Assembly (NCBI GenBank): GCA_030538255.1
Contig: JAUNUI010000017.1
Span: 1 to 64,000 of the forward strand
Direction of reading: 5' to 3'
From: Pelistega sp.
GTDB lineage: Bacteria > Pseudomonadota > Gammaproteobacteria > Burkholderiales > Burkholderiaceae_B
DNA length: 64,000 bases
Below are positions 17,019 to 27,058 of the stretch, in pieces. Every line of letters starts with the position of its first letter. Position 1 is the stretch's first letter. Below the pieces are notes generated by a model. That model was given only the letters and a program-made list of their open reading frames with translations, was not told where the DNA came from and did not search any database. A program made the position numbers and the translations under genes.

Positions 17019-18317
17019 TTATAAGCTATGGCGCCGATCACCTAACATAAAGCCAATTGGGTCGATATCCACATCACGAGCAATCATTAATACTTTAAAT
17101 AATTCACCCATCTCGGCCTCAGAGAGTAATTTCTGTACGGGGCCTATGCTTTGAGCATAATTTAAGGTATCTTCAGGGTTAAGTTGGCTAAGCATCTGGA
17201 GGATACCGCAATTCATCAGAAAGCGAGCTTGCGAGGTATAACCTAAGACTTCCAGGCCTCCTTCAATCGCCGCATCGGCCATGGCGGTAAAATCGACGTG
17301 AGCCGTAATATCTTGTAAGCCAGGATAGACCAGAGGATCCGCATGAGCGTGATGGCGTAGGTGACACATTAAGGTACCTTCAGCACGTTGCGGGTGGTAG
17401 TACTCTTGTTGCGGAAAGCCATAGTCAATCAGAATCGCTGCGCCTTTTTGCAACCAAGAACCCATGGCGTGAATCCAACTCTCTGCTTGACGATTAATTT
17501 CAGAACGATAATGAGGCAGGGCAGGCATGCGCGCCTGCACAAGATGACTTAACTCTGCACTGGCTGGTTGAGGTTGCCAGACGAATTGCGCCTGCTCAGC
17601 ATCAAAGCCTACGTAGAGCTCTTGTAATTCAGCGTCCTGATTAAATTCGAATACGGTCGTTGGCATAGCATCAAGAACCTCATTGGCAAGTACACATCCC
17701 GTGAACTGCGAGGGGAGGGCATCTAACCACTCGACTTGCGTGGCAAAAGGAGCCAGACGCTCAGCTTGACGCGCTTTCAGATCGGCCGATAGTTCTAGAA
17801 TGAAGTAGTTAATATTGGGATTATTCAGCTCATTCAACACATCGAATGCCAACTTGCCGCTACCTGCACCAAACTCCAGAATATTCAGTGAGTCACTGGC
17901 CTGCAAGACTTGTGATACTTGTTGCGCTAAGGTGCGACCATACCAAGGGCTGAGTTCTGGGGCGGTGGTGAAGTCTCCTTGTAATGCTTGACCTGCTTGC
18001 GAGTCACCACTCAGCTTGGCTAAGCCGCCGGTATAGTAGCCCCATTCTGGCGTATATAAGACCATGCCCATCCATTGCTCGAACGAGATGCAGGGTGTTG
18101 CCGTGTCATGAGAGGTGGCGCCATGAGAAGTGCTAGCTTGAGCAGTGGTATTATCAGAAGCCGAAGCGGGAGCTGTGTCGCTGACGTGCTCTTGACTAGC
18201 ATGGCTTTTATCAGAGGCCATCTGAACGCGCATCTGTGTATATAAATGTTGGGTGAAGGCGGCACTATGTGCCAACATATCAGGGTGCAGAGTAGGAAGG
18301 TGGTTATGGTCGTTCAT
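17019..18317 (-). CDS. MidA-family SAM-dependent methyltransferase (COG1565)
   Basis: 432 residues. The C-terminal three quarters match the MidA/NDUFAF7 protein-arginine methyltransferase family: FEQWMGMVLYTPEWGYY, GDFTTAPELSPWYGRTLA, the SAM-binding LEFGAGSGKLAFDVLNEL, ANEVLDAMPT and LIDYGFPQQEYYHPQR. In mitochondria the homologue methylates a complex I subunit; the bacterial role is less clear. Residues about 35-85 are a Ser/Thr/His/Ala-rich low-complexity insert not typical of the family. Convergent with cca and divergent from the nos cluster. Confidence 0.88.
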   Translation of the reverse strand: MNDHNHLPTLHPDMLAHSAAFTQHLYTQMRVQMASDKSHASQEHVSDTAPASASDNTTAQASTSHGATSHDTATPCISFEQWMGMVLYTPEWGYYTGGLAKLSGDSQAGQALQGDFTTAPELSPWYGRTLAQQVSQVLQASDSLNILEFGAGSGKLAFDVLNELNNPNINYFILELSADLKARQAERLAPFATQVEWLDALPSQFTGCVLANEVLDAMPTTVFEFNQDAELQELYVGFDAEQAQFVWQPQPASAELSHLVQARMPALPHYRSEINRQAESWIHAMGSWLQKGAAILIDYGFPQQEYYHPQRAEGTLMCHLRHHAHADPLVYPGLQDITAHVDFTAMADAAIEGGLEVLGYTSQARFLMNCGILQMLSQLNPEDTLNYAQSIGPVQKLLSEAEMGELFKVLMIARDVDIDPIGFMLGDRRHSL

Positions 18318-18834
18318 AATGGGTTTTGGATGAGCGCTAGGCTGATGGGTATATTAAGCAAAATAATGACTTCATTTTACACTAATCCCCATAAACGTCC
18401 CCTCAAGCCAAGTCTGTATATATGACACTTTGAAATCGTTGTGAAATATTCTGATATAGGCCATGTGCCCTTCATGTTGTCAGATTTATGCAAGCTAGCG
18501 TTACTGGACTTGATATAAATCAAGCAAAGTGTGATATAAAGCATAGTAAATGTAAGGGTATTCAATACTCTGCTCCTATCTTATGTAAAACTAAGGCAGT
18601 TTGATGTTGTTCTCGTGATGTGCTTTACGCAGAGGATATACGCTTCAAGGCTAAAGTAGCATTCACCGAGGCAATACGTATTTTGTAGAGGCCTTTCTTT
18701 ATAGCAATCACGCTGCTTTTATTTTCAATATAATAGTTTTTAGCTTTATTAAATTTCAAATCGATAGATTTAAATAATAACCAATTCTGAGTGAGCGTGT
18801 ATCTTAGGGATACCTCTTTATAGCGAGTCGAAGC
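18318..18834. other. 517-bp regulatory gap upstream of nosR
   Basis: AT-rich, no convincing ORF on either strand. It holds the FNR-type box at 18510-18523. With a class II geometry the transcript would start near 18558, leaving a 5' untranslated leader of about 275 nt before nosR. No hairpin or known RNA was recognised in that leader. Confidence 0.6.
18510..18523. promoter_or_regulatory. FNR/DNR-type binding site (perfect) for the nos operon
   Basis: TTGATATAAATCAA matches the consensus TTGAT-N4-ATCAA exactly and is a full palindrome. It implies anaerobic and/or nitric-oxide-dependent activation of nosR and the genes behind it by a Crp/Fnr-family regulator. A TAGTAAAT near 18544 could be the -10 for activation from about -41.5. 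Which family member (FNR, ANR, DNR, NNR) binds cannot be told from the site. Confidence 0.85.
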
Positions 18835-21216
18835 ATGTCTCAAGAAGCCCAACAATCTAGCCTATCTTATTCCTGTATACGGTTATTGACTATCGTATTC
18901 ATGTTGTTGTTAATTTTAGGATTTGCCTCACCACAGGTACAGGCTCAAGCGCTACCCGATCTAATTTCCAAGGTTGAGTTGAAGGATATTTATCCTGGTG
19001 CCGATAAGCTAGGTCCGCCTGAAGGTGATCCTATGGTGGCTCGGGCATATGCGAATGGTCAGGCCATCGGTTATGTATATAACACAACGGACTTGGTGAA
19101 TACGCGCGGTTATTCGAGTAAGCCGATTGATGTCATTGTGGGTATTGATAATGAGGGTAAGATTGTTGGTGCCAAGTTGGTGCGTCACTCTGAACCGATT
19201 GTCTTAATTGGTATTCCAGAGTCTAAAGTTGAGAATTTCATCCAGGGTTATATTGGTTTAAATTATTTGACCGACAGTTCCCTCTTGTCAGCGCCGCCAC
19301 CTGCAGAGATTGTCAGTGGCGCGACCGTGACGCTCTTAGTCATCGGTGAGAGTATTAAGCGCTCTGTCATGAAGTTAGCGGGCGCTTATGGTTTAGGTAA
19401 TCTACAAGCCAAACAAGAGAGTGCGGTAGAGGAACCGAAGCGTATTCTCGATACCTCAGTCACTGAAGTGAAGTCATGGGCTACCTTATTACAAGAAGGC
19501 GCCATTGGTAAATTACACATTACGGTGGGCGAGATTAATCAGGCCTTCGAGCAGATGGGTGCTAAGGGTGGGCATGGTCATGGCAAGGGGCCAGGGAGTA
19601 AACCAGAGCGTGGTGACCCTGAGAGTACCTTTGTCGATTTGTATGCAGCGGTTGTGAGCTCACCTTCAATTGGTCGCAGTTTATTGGGTGATGCTGAGTG
19701 GGAGTACTTAGAGAGTCGCTTAAAACCAGGCCAACAAGCGATTGTGGTGGCGGGTAATGGTGTCTATTCCTTTAAGGGCTCTGGTTATGTGCGAGGAGGT
19801 ATTTTTGACCGTATTGAAGTGGTCCAAAAGGACTCCAGCTTTCATTTTACCGATTTAAACCATAATCGCTTAGCGGACTTAATGGCGCAAGGGGCGCCAA
19901 GCTTTAAAGAAATTGCGCTATTTACGACACCGATACAAGAGCCCATGTTTGACGCGACTTTGCCATGGCGACTGCAGTTGATGGTACAGCGTGTGGTGAG
20001 CGTTAGCGAGAAGTCGTTCGTCACCTATGATCTTCATTATCAATTACCAGAGAGTTATTCTAAGTTAGATCCTGATGCCCCAGCGCCTGCTGTGGCCGCC
20101 TCATCGCCAAGCCCTGCTGGCACACAAGACAGTGCAGGTACGACTGGAACTCATGGCACAGCTGGAACAGGAGACGCCGCCAGTGCGGGTGCTGCAGCAA
20201 CGGGAGCAGCTCAGGCGACAGGCACCATGGACTTAGATGAGCCACTTTGGAAGCAAATCTGGCGCGGCAAAGTTGCCCAGGTCGTTACGGTCTTGGTTGC
20301 TTTGGTACTGCTCATTGGCGTGTTCTTCTTCCAACAAACCTTAGCGCGTCATGAAACCTTCTATGAACGCTTTAGGATTGGTTTCTTATTGTTTAGTTTC
20401 TTCTATATCGGCTGGTACTTACAAGCGCAGCTCTCGATTGTTAACGTACTGACGTTTACCACGGCACTGCGCACAGAATTTAGTTGGGAATATTTCTTAA
20501 TGGATCCCATCGTCTTTATTCTGTGGTGTGCAACGGCGATTTCTATGGTGTTCTGGAATCGTGGCGCCTTCTGTGGTTGGCTCTGTCCGTTCGGCTCATT
20601 ACAAGAGCTCTTAAATATTGTGGCGAAGAAAATCGGCATCCCACAAATCAATGTGCCACATGGTTTACATACCCGCTTAGCAGCGCTGAAATATGTGATT
20701 TTTGTCGTGATCTTTGGTTTCTCTCTGTATGACTTAGCCTTAGCTGAAGTTTTATCTGAGGTTGAACCATTTAAGACTTCAATTATTTTGAAATTTGTAC
20801 GAGACTGGCCATTTGTGGTGTTTGCTGTGCTCTTGTTAGTTGCTGGTCTATTTATTGAACGCTTTTACTGTCGTTACTTATGTCCATTAGGAGCGGCACT
20901 TGCCGTACCAGCGAAACTGCGTATTTTTGATTGGTTGCGTCGTTATAAAACCTGTGGTAGTCCTTGCCAACGCTGTGCTAAGGAATGTCCAGTGCAAGCG
21001 ATTCACCCTGAAGGGGATATTGACCCGAACGAATGTATTCAGTGCTTACATTGTCAGATGCTGTACAACCATGAGACTAAGTGTCCACATCTGATTGAGC
21101 GCAATGCTCGTCGCAAGAAAAGTTCGCGAGGTACCAAAGCCGCCCCCCAAGTAGCACCCAATGGCATGACGGAGACGACTTTACAGTTTGTACGTGGAGC
21201 GGCTGATAAGCAGTAA
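18835..21216 (+). CDS. nosR: NosR, membrane flavo-iron-sulfur regulator/electron donor for N2O reductase
   Basis: Polytopic protein needed for nosZ expression and electron supply. 793 residues: signal or anchor segment to VQA (about 37); periplasmic FMN-binding domain with SGATVT (about 162-167), whose Thr is the expected covalent flavin site; helices from about 482; two cytoplasmic CxxxCP motifs (CGWLCP about 580, CRYLCP about 679); and two 4Fe-4S clusters near the C-terminus (CGSPCQRCAKECP and CIQCLHCQMLYNHETKCP). Residues about 412-465 are an Ala/Gly/Thr/Ser-rich linker that looks lineage-specific. First gene of the nos unit; FNR box upstream. Confidence 0.95.
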   Translation: MSQEAQQSSLSYSCIRLLTIVFMLLLILGFASPQVQAQALPDLISKVELKDIYPGADKLGPPEGDPMVARAYANGQAIGYVYNTTDLVNTRGYSSKPIDVIVGIDNEGKIVGAKLVRHSEPIVLIGIPESKVENFIQGYIGLNYLTDSSLLSAPPPAEIVSGATVTLLVIGESIKRSVMKLAGAYGLGNLQAKQESAVEEPKRILDTSVTEVKSWATLLQEGAIGKLHITVGEINQAFEQMGAKGGHGHGKGPGSKPERGDPESTFVDLYAAVVSSPSIGRSLLGDAEWEYLESRLKPGQQAIVVAGNGVYSFKGSGYVRGGIFDRIEVVQKDSSFHFTDLNHNRLADLMAQGAPSFKEIALFTTPIQEPMFDATLPWRLQLMVQRVVSVSEKSFVTYDLHYQLPESYSKLDPDAPAPAVAASSPSPAGTQDSAGTTGTHGTAGTGDAASAGAAATGAAQATGTMDLDEPLWKQIWRGKVAQVVTVLVALVLLIGVFFFQQTLARHETFYERFRIGFLLFSFFYIGWYLQAQLSIVNVLTFTTALRTEFSWEYFLMDPIVFILWCATAISMVFWNRGAFCGWLCPFGSLQELLNIVAKKIGIPQINVPHGLHTRLAALKYVIFVVIFGFSLYDLALAEVLSEVEPFKTSIILKFVRDWPFVVFAVLLLVAGLFIERFYCRYLCPLGAALAVPAKLRIFDWLRRYKTCGSPCQRCAKECPVQAIHPEGDIDPNECIQCLHCQMLYNHETKCPHLIERNARRKKSSRGTKAAPQVAPNGMTETTLQFVRGAADKQ

Positions 21217-21372
21217 GTTTAGCCACTTTACTTAACAGGTTGAGCATCATACCTAGGCTTGTAGGGCGAGGTAGGTGTCAAGAGAGCAATTGAAAACCTA
21301 GGATAAAGGGAATGATCTTGGTTTTCAATCAGTAGTAACTTATTTATCGTAGGTTTTTAAGAGGAGTCACAA

Positions 21373-23295
21373 ATGAGTGATAATAAACAGGATAAGACCA
21401 ATTTAAGTCGTCGTACCTTCTTAGGCACAGCGGCCTTGACCGGTACCGCTGGTTTTGTCGGTGGTATGCATCTGCCTGCCTTAGCAGCTAAAGATGCACC
21501 TGCAGCAAGTAAAGATGGCTTGAACTATCATGTTGGTCCAGGTGAGTTGGATGAGTATTACGCCTTTAACTCGAGTGGTCAGTCAGGTGAAATCCGCGTG
21601 ATGGGTCTACCGTCAATGCGTGAATTTGTGCGTATTCCGATCTTCAATATGTGTAGTGCGACGGGTTGGGGACGTACCAATGAGAGTCTAAAGATTCTGA
21701 ATGAAAATATTACCCCACAAACACGCGACTATTTAGAAAAAGCAGGTATGCCATGCTTGCCTAACGGTGACGCCCACCACCCGCATATGTCATTTACCGA
21801 CGCGACTTATGATGGTCGTTATGTGTTCATTAATGATAAGGCGAATAACCGCGTGGCACGTATTCGCTGTGACGTGATGAAAACCGATAAAATTATTGAG
21901 TTGCCTAACGTCTCTGCAGTTCACGGCTTACGTCCGCAACGCTATCCACGTACGGGCTATGTGTTTGCCAACGGTGAGCATATCGTACCAATCCCGAATG
22001 ATGGCACAGTATTTGACGATCCCGAGAAAAACTTCTGGGCTATCTTTACGGCGATTGATGGCGATACCATGGAAATCGCATGGCAAGTCATGGTGGACGG
22101 TAACCTCGATAATATGGATGCTGACTACCAAGGTAAGTACGCCTTCTCAACGTGTTATAACTCGGAAAAAGGCCTAGCCGTTAATGATATGGCGGCTAAC
22201 GAACAAGACTGGTGCGTCGTCTTCAATATTAAACGCATTGAAGAGGCCATTAAAACGGGTGACTATAAAGAATACGGCGGTGTTAAAGTGGTTGATGGTC
22301 GTAAGGGCTCTAAATATACCCGCTATATTCCAGTACCGAACTCGCCGCACGGTTGTAATGCGGCACCAGACGGTATCCACGTTGTCTTGAACGGTAAGTT
22401 ATCGCCAACCGTTACTGTGCTTGATGTACGTAAGCTTGACGATCTGTTTGATGACAAGATCAAGCATCGTGATGTGGTTGTGGCTGAGCCGCAATTAGGC
22501 TTAGGCCCTCTACATACCGCATTTGACGGTCGTGGTAATGCATACACCACCTTGTTTATTGATAGTCAGATGGTGAAATGGAATATTGATTTAGCTAAGC
22601 GCGCCTATGCTGGCGAGTCAGTTGATCCGATTGTGCAGAAACTTGATGTGCACTATCAGCCTGGTCATAACCATACGACCATGGGTGAAACCAAAGAGGC
22701 GGATGGTAAGTGGCTTGTTTCACTGAATAAATTCTCGAAAGACCGTTTCTTGAACGTCGGTCCATTAAAGCCAGAGAATGATCAGCTGATTGATATTTCT
22801 GGTGATGAGATGAAGCTCGTTCATGATGGCCCAAGCTTTGCTGAGCCGCATGATATGTGCTTGGTGCATCGTTCTAAAGTGCGTCCTAAGCATATCTGGA
22901 CTCGTGATGACCCAATGTGGGAAGATGCTCGTCAATGGGCAGCCAAGGATGGTGTAACACTTGAGAATGCGGCGAACGTCATCCGTGATGGTAATAAAGT
23001 TCGTGTGTATATGGTTGCTGTAGCGCCATTGTTTACCTTGCCGCAATTTGAGGTGAACGAGGGTGATGAGGTCACTGTATTCGTGACGAATATGGAGTCA
23101 ATTGAGGACTTAACCCACGGCTTTACCTTAGAAGGCCATGGTATTGCGATGGAGATTGGCCCTCAAGCCACGTCATCAGTGACATTTACCGCGCATAAGC
23201 CAGGCGTGCACTGGTATTACTGCCAATGGTTCTGCCATGCATTGCATATGGAGATGTCTGGTCAGATGTTGGTTAAGCCAAAACAAAAAGCCTAA
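21373..23295 (+). CDS. nosZ: Nitrous-oxide reductase NosZ (clade I, Tat-exported)
   Basis: Periplasmic multicopper enzyme reducing N2O to N2, the last step of denitrification. 640 residues. Tat signal [11 protein letters not shown] near the N-terminus (clade I type), then a seven-bladed propeller contributing CuZ histidines ([35 protein letters not shown]), and a C-terminal cupredoxin with the CuA motif [12 protein letters not shown] (Cys617, Cys621). Strong GAGGAG RBS. Followed 6 bp later by nosD. All key ligands appear present, so it should be functional. Confidence 0.97.
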   Translation: MSDNKQDKTNLSRRTFLGTAALTGTAGFVGGMHLPALAAKDAPAASKDGLNYHVGPGELDEYYAFNSSGQSGEIRVMGLPSMREFVRIPIFNMCSATGWGRTNESLKILNENITPQTRDYLEKAGMPCLPNGDAHHPHMSFTDATYDGRYVFINDKANNRVARIRCDVMKTDKIIELPNVSAVHGLRPQRYPRTGYVFANGEHIVPIPNDGTVFDDPEKNFWAIFTAIDGDTMEIAWQVMVDGNLDNMDADYQGKYAFSTCYNSEKGLAVNDMAANEQDWCVVFNIKRIEEAIKTGDYKEYGGVKVVDGRKGSKYTRYIPVPNSPHGCNAAPDGIHVVLNGKLSPTVTVLDVRKLDDLFDDKIKHRDVVVAEPQLGLGPLHTAFDGRGNAYTTLFIDSQMVKWNIDLAKRAYAGESVDPIVQKLDVHYQPGHNHTTMGETKEADGKWLVSLNKFSKDRFLNVGPLKPENDQLIDISGDEMKLVHDGPSFAEPHDMCLVHRSKVRPKHIWTRDDPMWEDARQWAAKDGVTLENAANVIRDGNKVRVYMVAVAPLFTLPQFEVNEGDEVTVFVTNMESIEDLTHGFTLEGHGIAMEIGPQATSSVTFTAHKPGVHWYYCQWFCHALHMEMSGQMLVKPKQKA

Positions 23296-23301
23296 TTGCT
23301 T

Positions 23302-24609
23302 ATGGGCAAGTATGCTTTGGTTTTAAAGCAAACGGGTACCTGGCTAGCGAGAGCTTCTCTTGTTAGCCTAGGTATGTTGCCTGCGCTCGCTGCGCAGGCA
23401 GCTATTATTGATGTGGTACCAAGTGATAGTTTGCAGCAGGTGATTGAACAAGCGCAGCCAGGTGATGTGATTCGCCTAGCGCCTGGTGTGTATGAGCAGA
23501 AGGTGGTAATTGAAAATTCGGTGGCGCTCCAAGGGCCTGAGGACCACTCAGCGATTATCCAGGGGGATAGAGTAGGGCGTACGATTTGGATTAAAGCGCC
23601 GGATGTTACGATTGATCATCTTACGGTGACCAAATCAGGTTTAGATTTATATGAGATGGATGCAGGCATCTTCTTGGATAAGACGGCCCATAATGCCAAG
23701 ATTACGAACAACCGCGTACTGGATAATTCCGTCGGTGTTTATCTGCGGGGTCCGCATAATATCCTTGTTGAGAACAATGAAATTACGGGCACTGAGGAGG
23801 TGCGCGTTTCAGAGCGAGGTAATGGGATTACCTTATGGAACTCGCCAAAATCACAGATTTTAAATAATAAAATTTCGCTTGGGCGTGATGGTATTTACAC
23901 GACCAATAGTCGACATAATGTGTTTAAGCATAATCACTTTAGTAAGCTGCGTTATGCCGTGCATTATATGTACACCAATGATAGTGAGGTGAGTGAAAAT
24001 ATCTCTATCGATAATGATATTGGCTGGGCGATTATGTTCTCAGAGCGGCTTGAGGTGAGCAAGAATATCGCCATCAATAGTAAGGCTCAAGGCCTGATGA
24101 TGAACTATGCGAATAAGTCGAATATTCATGATAATGTGGTCGAGCGTGCTGAGAAATGTATGTATCTGTACAACGCCAATCACAATATATTGATCAATAA
24201 TCATCTCATGAATTGCGATATGGGTATCCACTATACGGGTGCGGTAGAAGGTAATCAAATCTATGATAATGCCTTCATTCATAACCGTCATCAGGTGAAG
24301 TATGTGGGGACACGGTATACGGATTGGGCCGTCAATGGACGAGGTAATTATTGGAGCGATAATAGTGCTTATGATCTGAATGGTGATGGTATTGCCGATT
24401 CGGTGTATCGTCCGAATGATGTGGTTGATCAGGTTGTATGGCGAGCCCCCGTTGCGCGTCTACTCTTAAATAGCCCGACGATTTCAATTGTACGCTGGGC
24501 GCAGACGCAGTTTCCGGCCATCTTACCCGGTGGTTTGATTGATTCAGCACCCATAATGAAAATGCCAATCACTGATACTTGGCAACGCTATAAGGAATTA
24601 CAGCCATGA
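23302..24609 (+). CDS. nosD: NosD, periplasmic copper-site maturation protein
   Basis: Right-handed parallel beta-helix protein that works with the NosFY ABC transporter to assemble the CuZ site of NosZ. About 435 residues from ATG 23302 (a TTG at 23296 is also in frame). Signal peptide ends near AAQAA. Repeats of the NosD/CASH type run through the middle, with patterns such as NNRVLDNSVGVYLRG, NNEITG and NKISLGRDGIYTTNS. Its end overlaps the nosF start by 4 bp (ATGA). Confidence 0.93.
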   Translation: MGKYALVLKQTGTWLARASLVSLGMLPALAAQAAIIDVVPSDSLQQVIEQAQPGDVIRLAPGVYEQKVVIENSVALQGPEDHSAIIQGDRVGRTIWIKAPDVTIDHLTVTKSGLDLYEMDAGIFLDKTAHNAKITNNRVLDNSVGVYLRGPHNILVENNEITGTEEVRVSERGNGITLWNSPKSQILNNKISLGRDGIYTTNSRHNVFKHNHFSKLRYAVHYMYTNDSEVSENISIDNDIGWAIMFSERLEVSKNIAINSKAQGLMMNYANKSNIHDNVVERAEKCMYLYNANHNILINNHLMNCDMGIHYTGAVEGNQIYDNAFIHNRHQVKYVGTRYTDWAVNGRGNYWSDNSAYDLNGDGIADSVYRPNDVVDQVVWRAPVARLLLNSPTISIVRWAQTQFPAILPGGLIDSAPIMKMPITDTWQRYKELQP

Positions 24610-25526
24610 GTGCTTATCCTGTGACTTTGACGGGAGTGTCCAAGCGATTTGCTAAGCAGCTCGCCGTGGATCATGTGGACTTGCAGTTACGTGCAGGTGA
24701 ATCGGTGGCCTTAGCAGGCCATAATGGTGCCGGTAAAAGCACCTTATTAAAACTTATTTTAGGTTTAATCCATCCGAGTGAAGGACAGGTTCATCTCATG
24801 GGGCATGAGACCTCAGCGGCAGCAGCGGTTGCTGTACGTAAAGAAATTGGCTATTTGCCGGAAACCGTGTCGCTATATCCGTCCTTAACGGGCATTGAGG
24901 TACTGAACTTTTTCGCTAAACTTAAGGGCCAACCCCTAGCGAAGAATCAAGAGCTCTTGAGTCGAGTGGGCTTATTAGGTGCCTCAACAAGACGTGTGCG
25001 TACGTATTCTAAGGGGATGCGTCAACGTCTTGCATTAGCGCAAGCGATGTTAGGTGACCCGCAAGTACTGTTATTCGATGAGCCGACAACAGGTCTTGAT
25101 CCTGCTTCGCGTCAGGTGTTTTACGAGATTGTTTCTGAGCTCAGAGCTAAGGGCGCGACGATCCTACTCAGTAGTCATGCCTTAAGTGAGATTGAGGCCC
25201 AGACCGACCGCATCGTGGTGATGAAGCAAGGCAAGAAAATTGCTGATGGTACTTTAAGTGAGTTACGTGTGCAGAGCGAATTACCAACACGCGTCGTCTT
25301 AAGTTTTGAGTCGGAGGCGGCGGCTCAGGTCTTAGCAGGGCAAGGATATTCGCAAGAGTGGCAAAGACTTGATGCGCATCGCGTGCAATCATTCTGTGAT
25401 GAAGCCACGAAGGTCGCCAAAATCCAAAGCCTAGCGCAGTACCAGGGGGTTAATGGGATTGATATCCAAAGTCCTAGCTTAGATGATATTTATGCCCACT
25501 TCTTACGTAGAGAAGACGATATATGA
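24606..25526 (+). CDS. nosF: NosF, ABC transporter ATPase for NosZ maturation
   Basis: ATPase partner of NosY. 306 residues. Walker A GHNGAGKST, signature YSKGMRQRLALAQA, Walker B VLLFDEPTTGLD and the switch region LLSSHALSEIE are all seen. The C-terminal 80 residues form the extra domain typical of drug-type ABC-2 ATPases. Coupled by 4-bp overlaps to nosD before and nosY after. The transported substrate is thought to be a sulfur species for CuZ. Confidence 0.94.
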   Translation: MSAYPVTLTGVSKRFAKQLAVDHVDLQLRAGESVALAGHNGAGKSTLLKLILGLIHPSEGQVHLMGHETSAAAAVAVRKEIGYLPETVSLYPSLTGIEVLNFFAKLKGQPLAKNQELLSRVGLLGASTRRVRTYSKGMRQRLALAQAMLGDPQVLLFDEPTTGLDPASRQVFYEIVSELRAKGATILLSSHALSEIEAQTDRIVVMKQGKKIADGTLSELRVQSELPTRVVLSFESEAAAQVLAGQGYSQEWQRLDAHRVQSFCDEATKVAKIQSLAQYQGVNGIDIQSPSLDDIYAHFLRREDDI

Positions 25527-26353
25527 AAGCCATAATTTATATGATGAGTAAAGAAATCCGCGATGGTTTACGCAATCGCTGGGTATTTGCAACGACATTA
25601 TTGTTGTTGATGTTAGCGCTTTCTTTGGGCTTTTTAGGTAGCTCCACAACTGGCGAAGTGAAGGTGGATCCACTTACCGTGACGGTGGTGAGTTTATCGA
25701 GTTTGTCAGTGTATCTCATTCCCTTAATTGCGCTCTTGTTGTCTTTTGACGCGATTGTGGGTGAGGTGGAGAGTGGCACGATGTCCTTATTGCTGAGTTA
25801 TCCAATTAGTCGTTGGCAGGTACTGGTGGGTAAGTTTTTGGGACATTTAACCATTCTTTCGGCGGCCACCATTGTTGGTTATGGGCTGGCGGGTGCGGTT
25901 TTGCAGTTAGCAGGGGGCGGTTTAGATTTCTCTGTCTGGATGCCTTTTGTTCATCTTATCGTAGCCAGTATTCTCTTAGGTGCTAGTTTTCTAGCGATCG
26001 GTTACTTGGTGAGTAGTATGACCCGTGAGCGTGCCGCGACTATTGGTATTGTGATTGCGGTCTGGATCTTCTTCGTGGTGATTTTTGACATGGTTTTGCT
26101 CGGCGTCTTAATTGCAGATACCCAGCATGCGGTCAGTGCTTCCGCTGTGAATATTGCTTTGCTATTTAATCCGACCGATGTTTATCGCTTATTGAATTTA
26201 ACCGGTTATGAAAATATTGCCCTGTACTCCGGTATGGGTGGAATATCCGAGCAGTTAGAGCTCAGTCGTTGGGTCTTGGTGGTTGCGCAGTTATTGTGGA
26301 TTGTAATTCCCTTCAGCTTGGCCGTATTTAGGTTTAGGAGTAAACAAATATGA
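25523..26353 (+). CDS. nosY: NosY, ABC-2 permease for NosZ maturation
   Basis: 276-residue inner-membrane protein with about six hydrophobic segments, the permease of the NosDFY complex. It begins with the family-typical IYMMSKEIRDGLRNRWVFA, and the motif VGEVESGTMSLLLSYPISR is the ABC-2 hallmark. Starts within the nosF stop (ATGA) and ends overlapping nosL by 4 bp. Confidence 0.94.
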   Translation: MKAIIYMMSKEIRDGLRNRWVFATTLLLLMLALSLGFLGSSTTGEVKVDPLTVTVVSLSSLSVYLIPLIALLLSFDAIVGEVESGTMSLLLSYPISRWQVLVGKFLGHLTILSAATIVGYGLAGAVLQLAGGGLDFSVWMPFVHLIVASILLGASFLAIGYLVSSMTRERAATIGIVIAVWIFFVVIFDMVLLGVLIADTQHAVSASAVNIALLFNPTDVYRLLNLTGYENIALYSGMGGISEQLELSRWVLVVAQLLWIVIPFSLAVFRFRSKQI

Positions 26354-26997
26354 TGAAACGATTACTAGCAGCAGGCTTTGCCTCTTTACTATTACTGACG
26401 GCTTGTGGCGACAGTAAAGAACAAGTGAGCAAACCCGTAGCGCAGCAAATGCAAGGTACCGATATAGGTTACTACTGCACCATGCGCATGGATGAGCATC
26501 ATGGGCCGAAGGGGCAAATTCATATCACGGGTCAAGATAAGCCAATTTGGGTATCTTCGATTGACCAGGTTTTCGCTTTTCGCTACTCACCAGAAGAGCC
26601 TAAAAATGTCAGCGCTATCTATGTGAACGATATGGGCGAAGGAGTTGATTGGACGGCGGCTGGTGCGAATGATGTCTGGATTGATGCGGAAACCGCGTAT
26701 TACGTTGTCGGCAGTGATTTTATTGGCGGCATGGGCATGGTGGATATATTGCCTTTTAGTGATGAGAAAAAGGCGCAGACTTTCGCCTTAAGCCGAGGCG
26801 GCAAAGTCATGCGCTTTAATGAGGTGCCGCAAGAGAGTGCCTTTAATACAGGTTCAATGACATTCGGTCCTGATGGAACGATGGATCATAGTGCTCACCA
26901 AGGGCATGGTACGACTGAGTCGAGTGCTGGGCATGATGCGCATGCAGGACATGGTACGACAGAGTCAGGTGCGGCGCCAGCAGCTAGTTCACATTAA
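26350..26997 (+). CDS. nosL: NosL, copper-binding lipoprotein chaperone with His-rich tail
   Basis: Outer- or inner-membrane-anchored lipoprotein supplying Cu(I) to NosZ. 215 residues. Lipobox LLTAC near residue 19; Cu-binding region YYCTMRMDEHHGPKGQIH (about 38-55). The NosL fold continues with DMGEGVDWTAAGANDVW and FSDEKKAQTFA. The C-terminal 40 residues add two near-identical GHGTTES segments within a His-rich tail, which could bind additional copper. The ATG overlaps the nosY stop; a second ATG follows directly at 26353. Confidence 0.92.
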   Translation: MMKRLLAAGFASLLLLTACGDSKEQVSKPVAQQMQGTDIGYYCTMRMDEHHGPKGQIHITGQDKPIWVSSIDQVFAFRYSPEEPKNVSAIYVNDMGEGVDWTAAGANDVWIDAETAYYVVGSDFIGGMGMVDILPFSDEKKAQTFALSRGGKVMRFNEVPQESAFNTGSMTFGPDGTMDHSAHQGHGTTESSAGHDAHAGHGTTESGAAPAASSH

Positions 26998-27058
26998 GGT
27001 TAGCGAGTGCAGGAAGGCTCTCTGTTAATCGTCTTTGCAATAAGGTACGGGTAGGAAT

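Noticed and set aside
18625..18855. Minus-strand 76-aa ORF overlapping the nosR start
   Set aside because: AT-rich, no RBS, overlaps nosR and its leader; no recognisable content.
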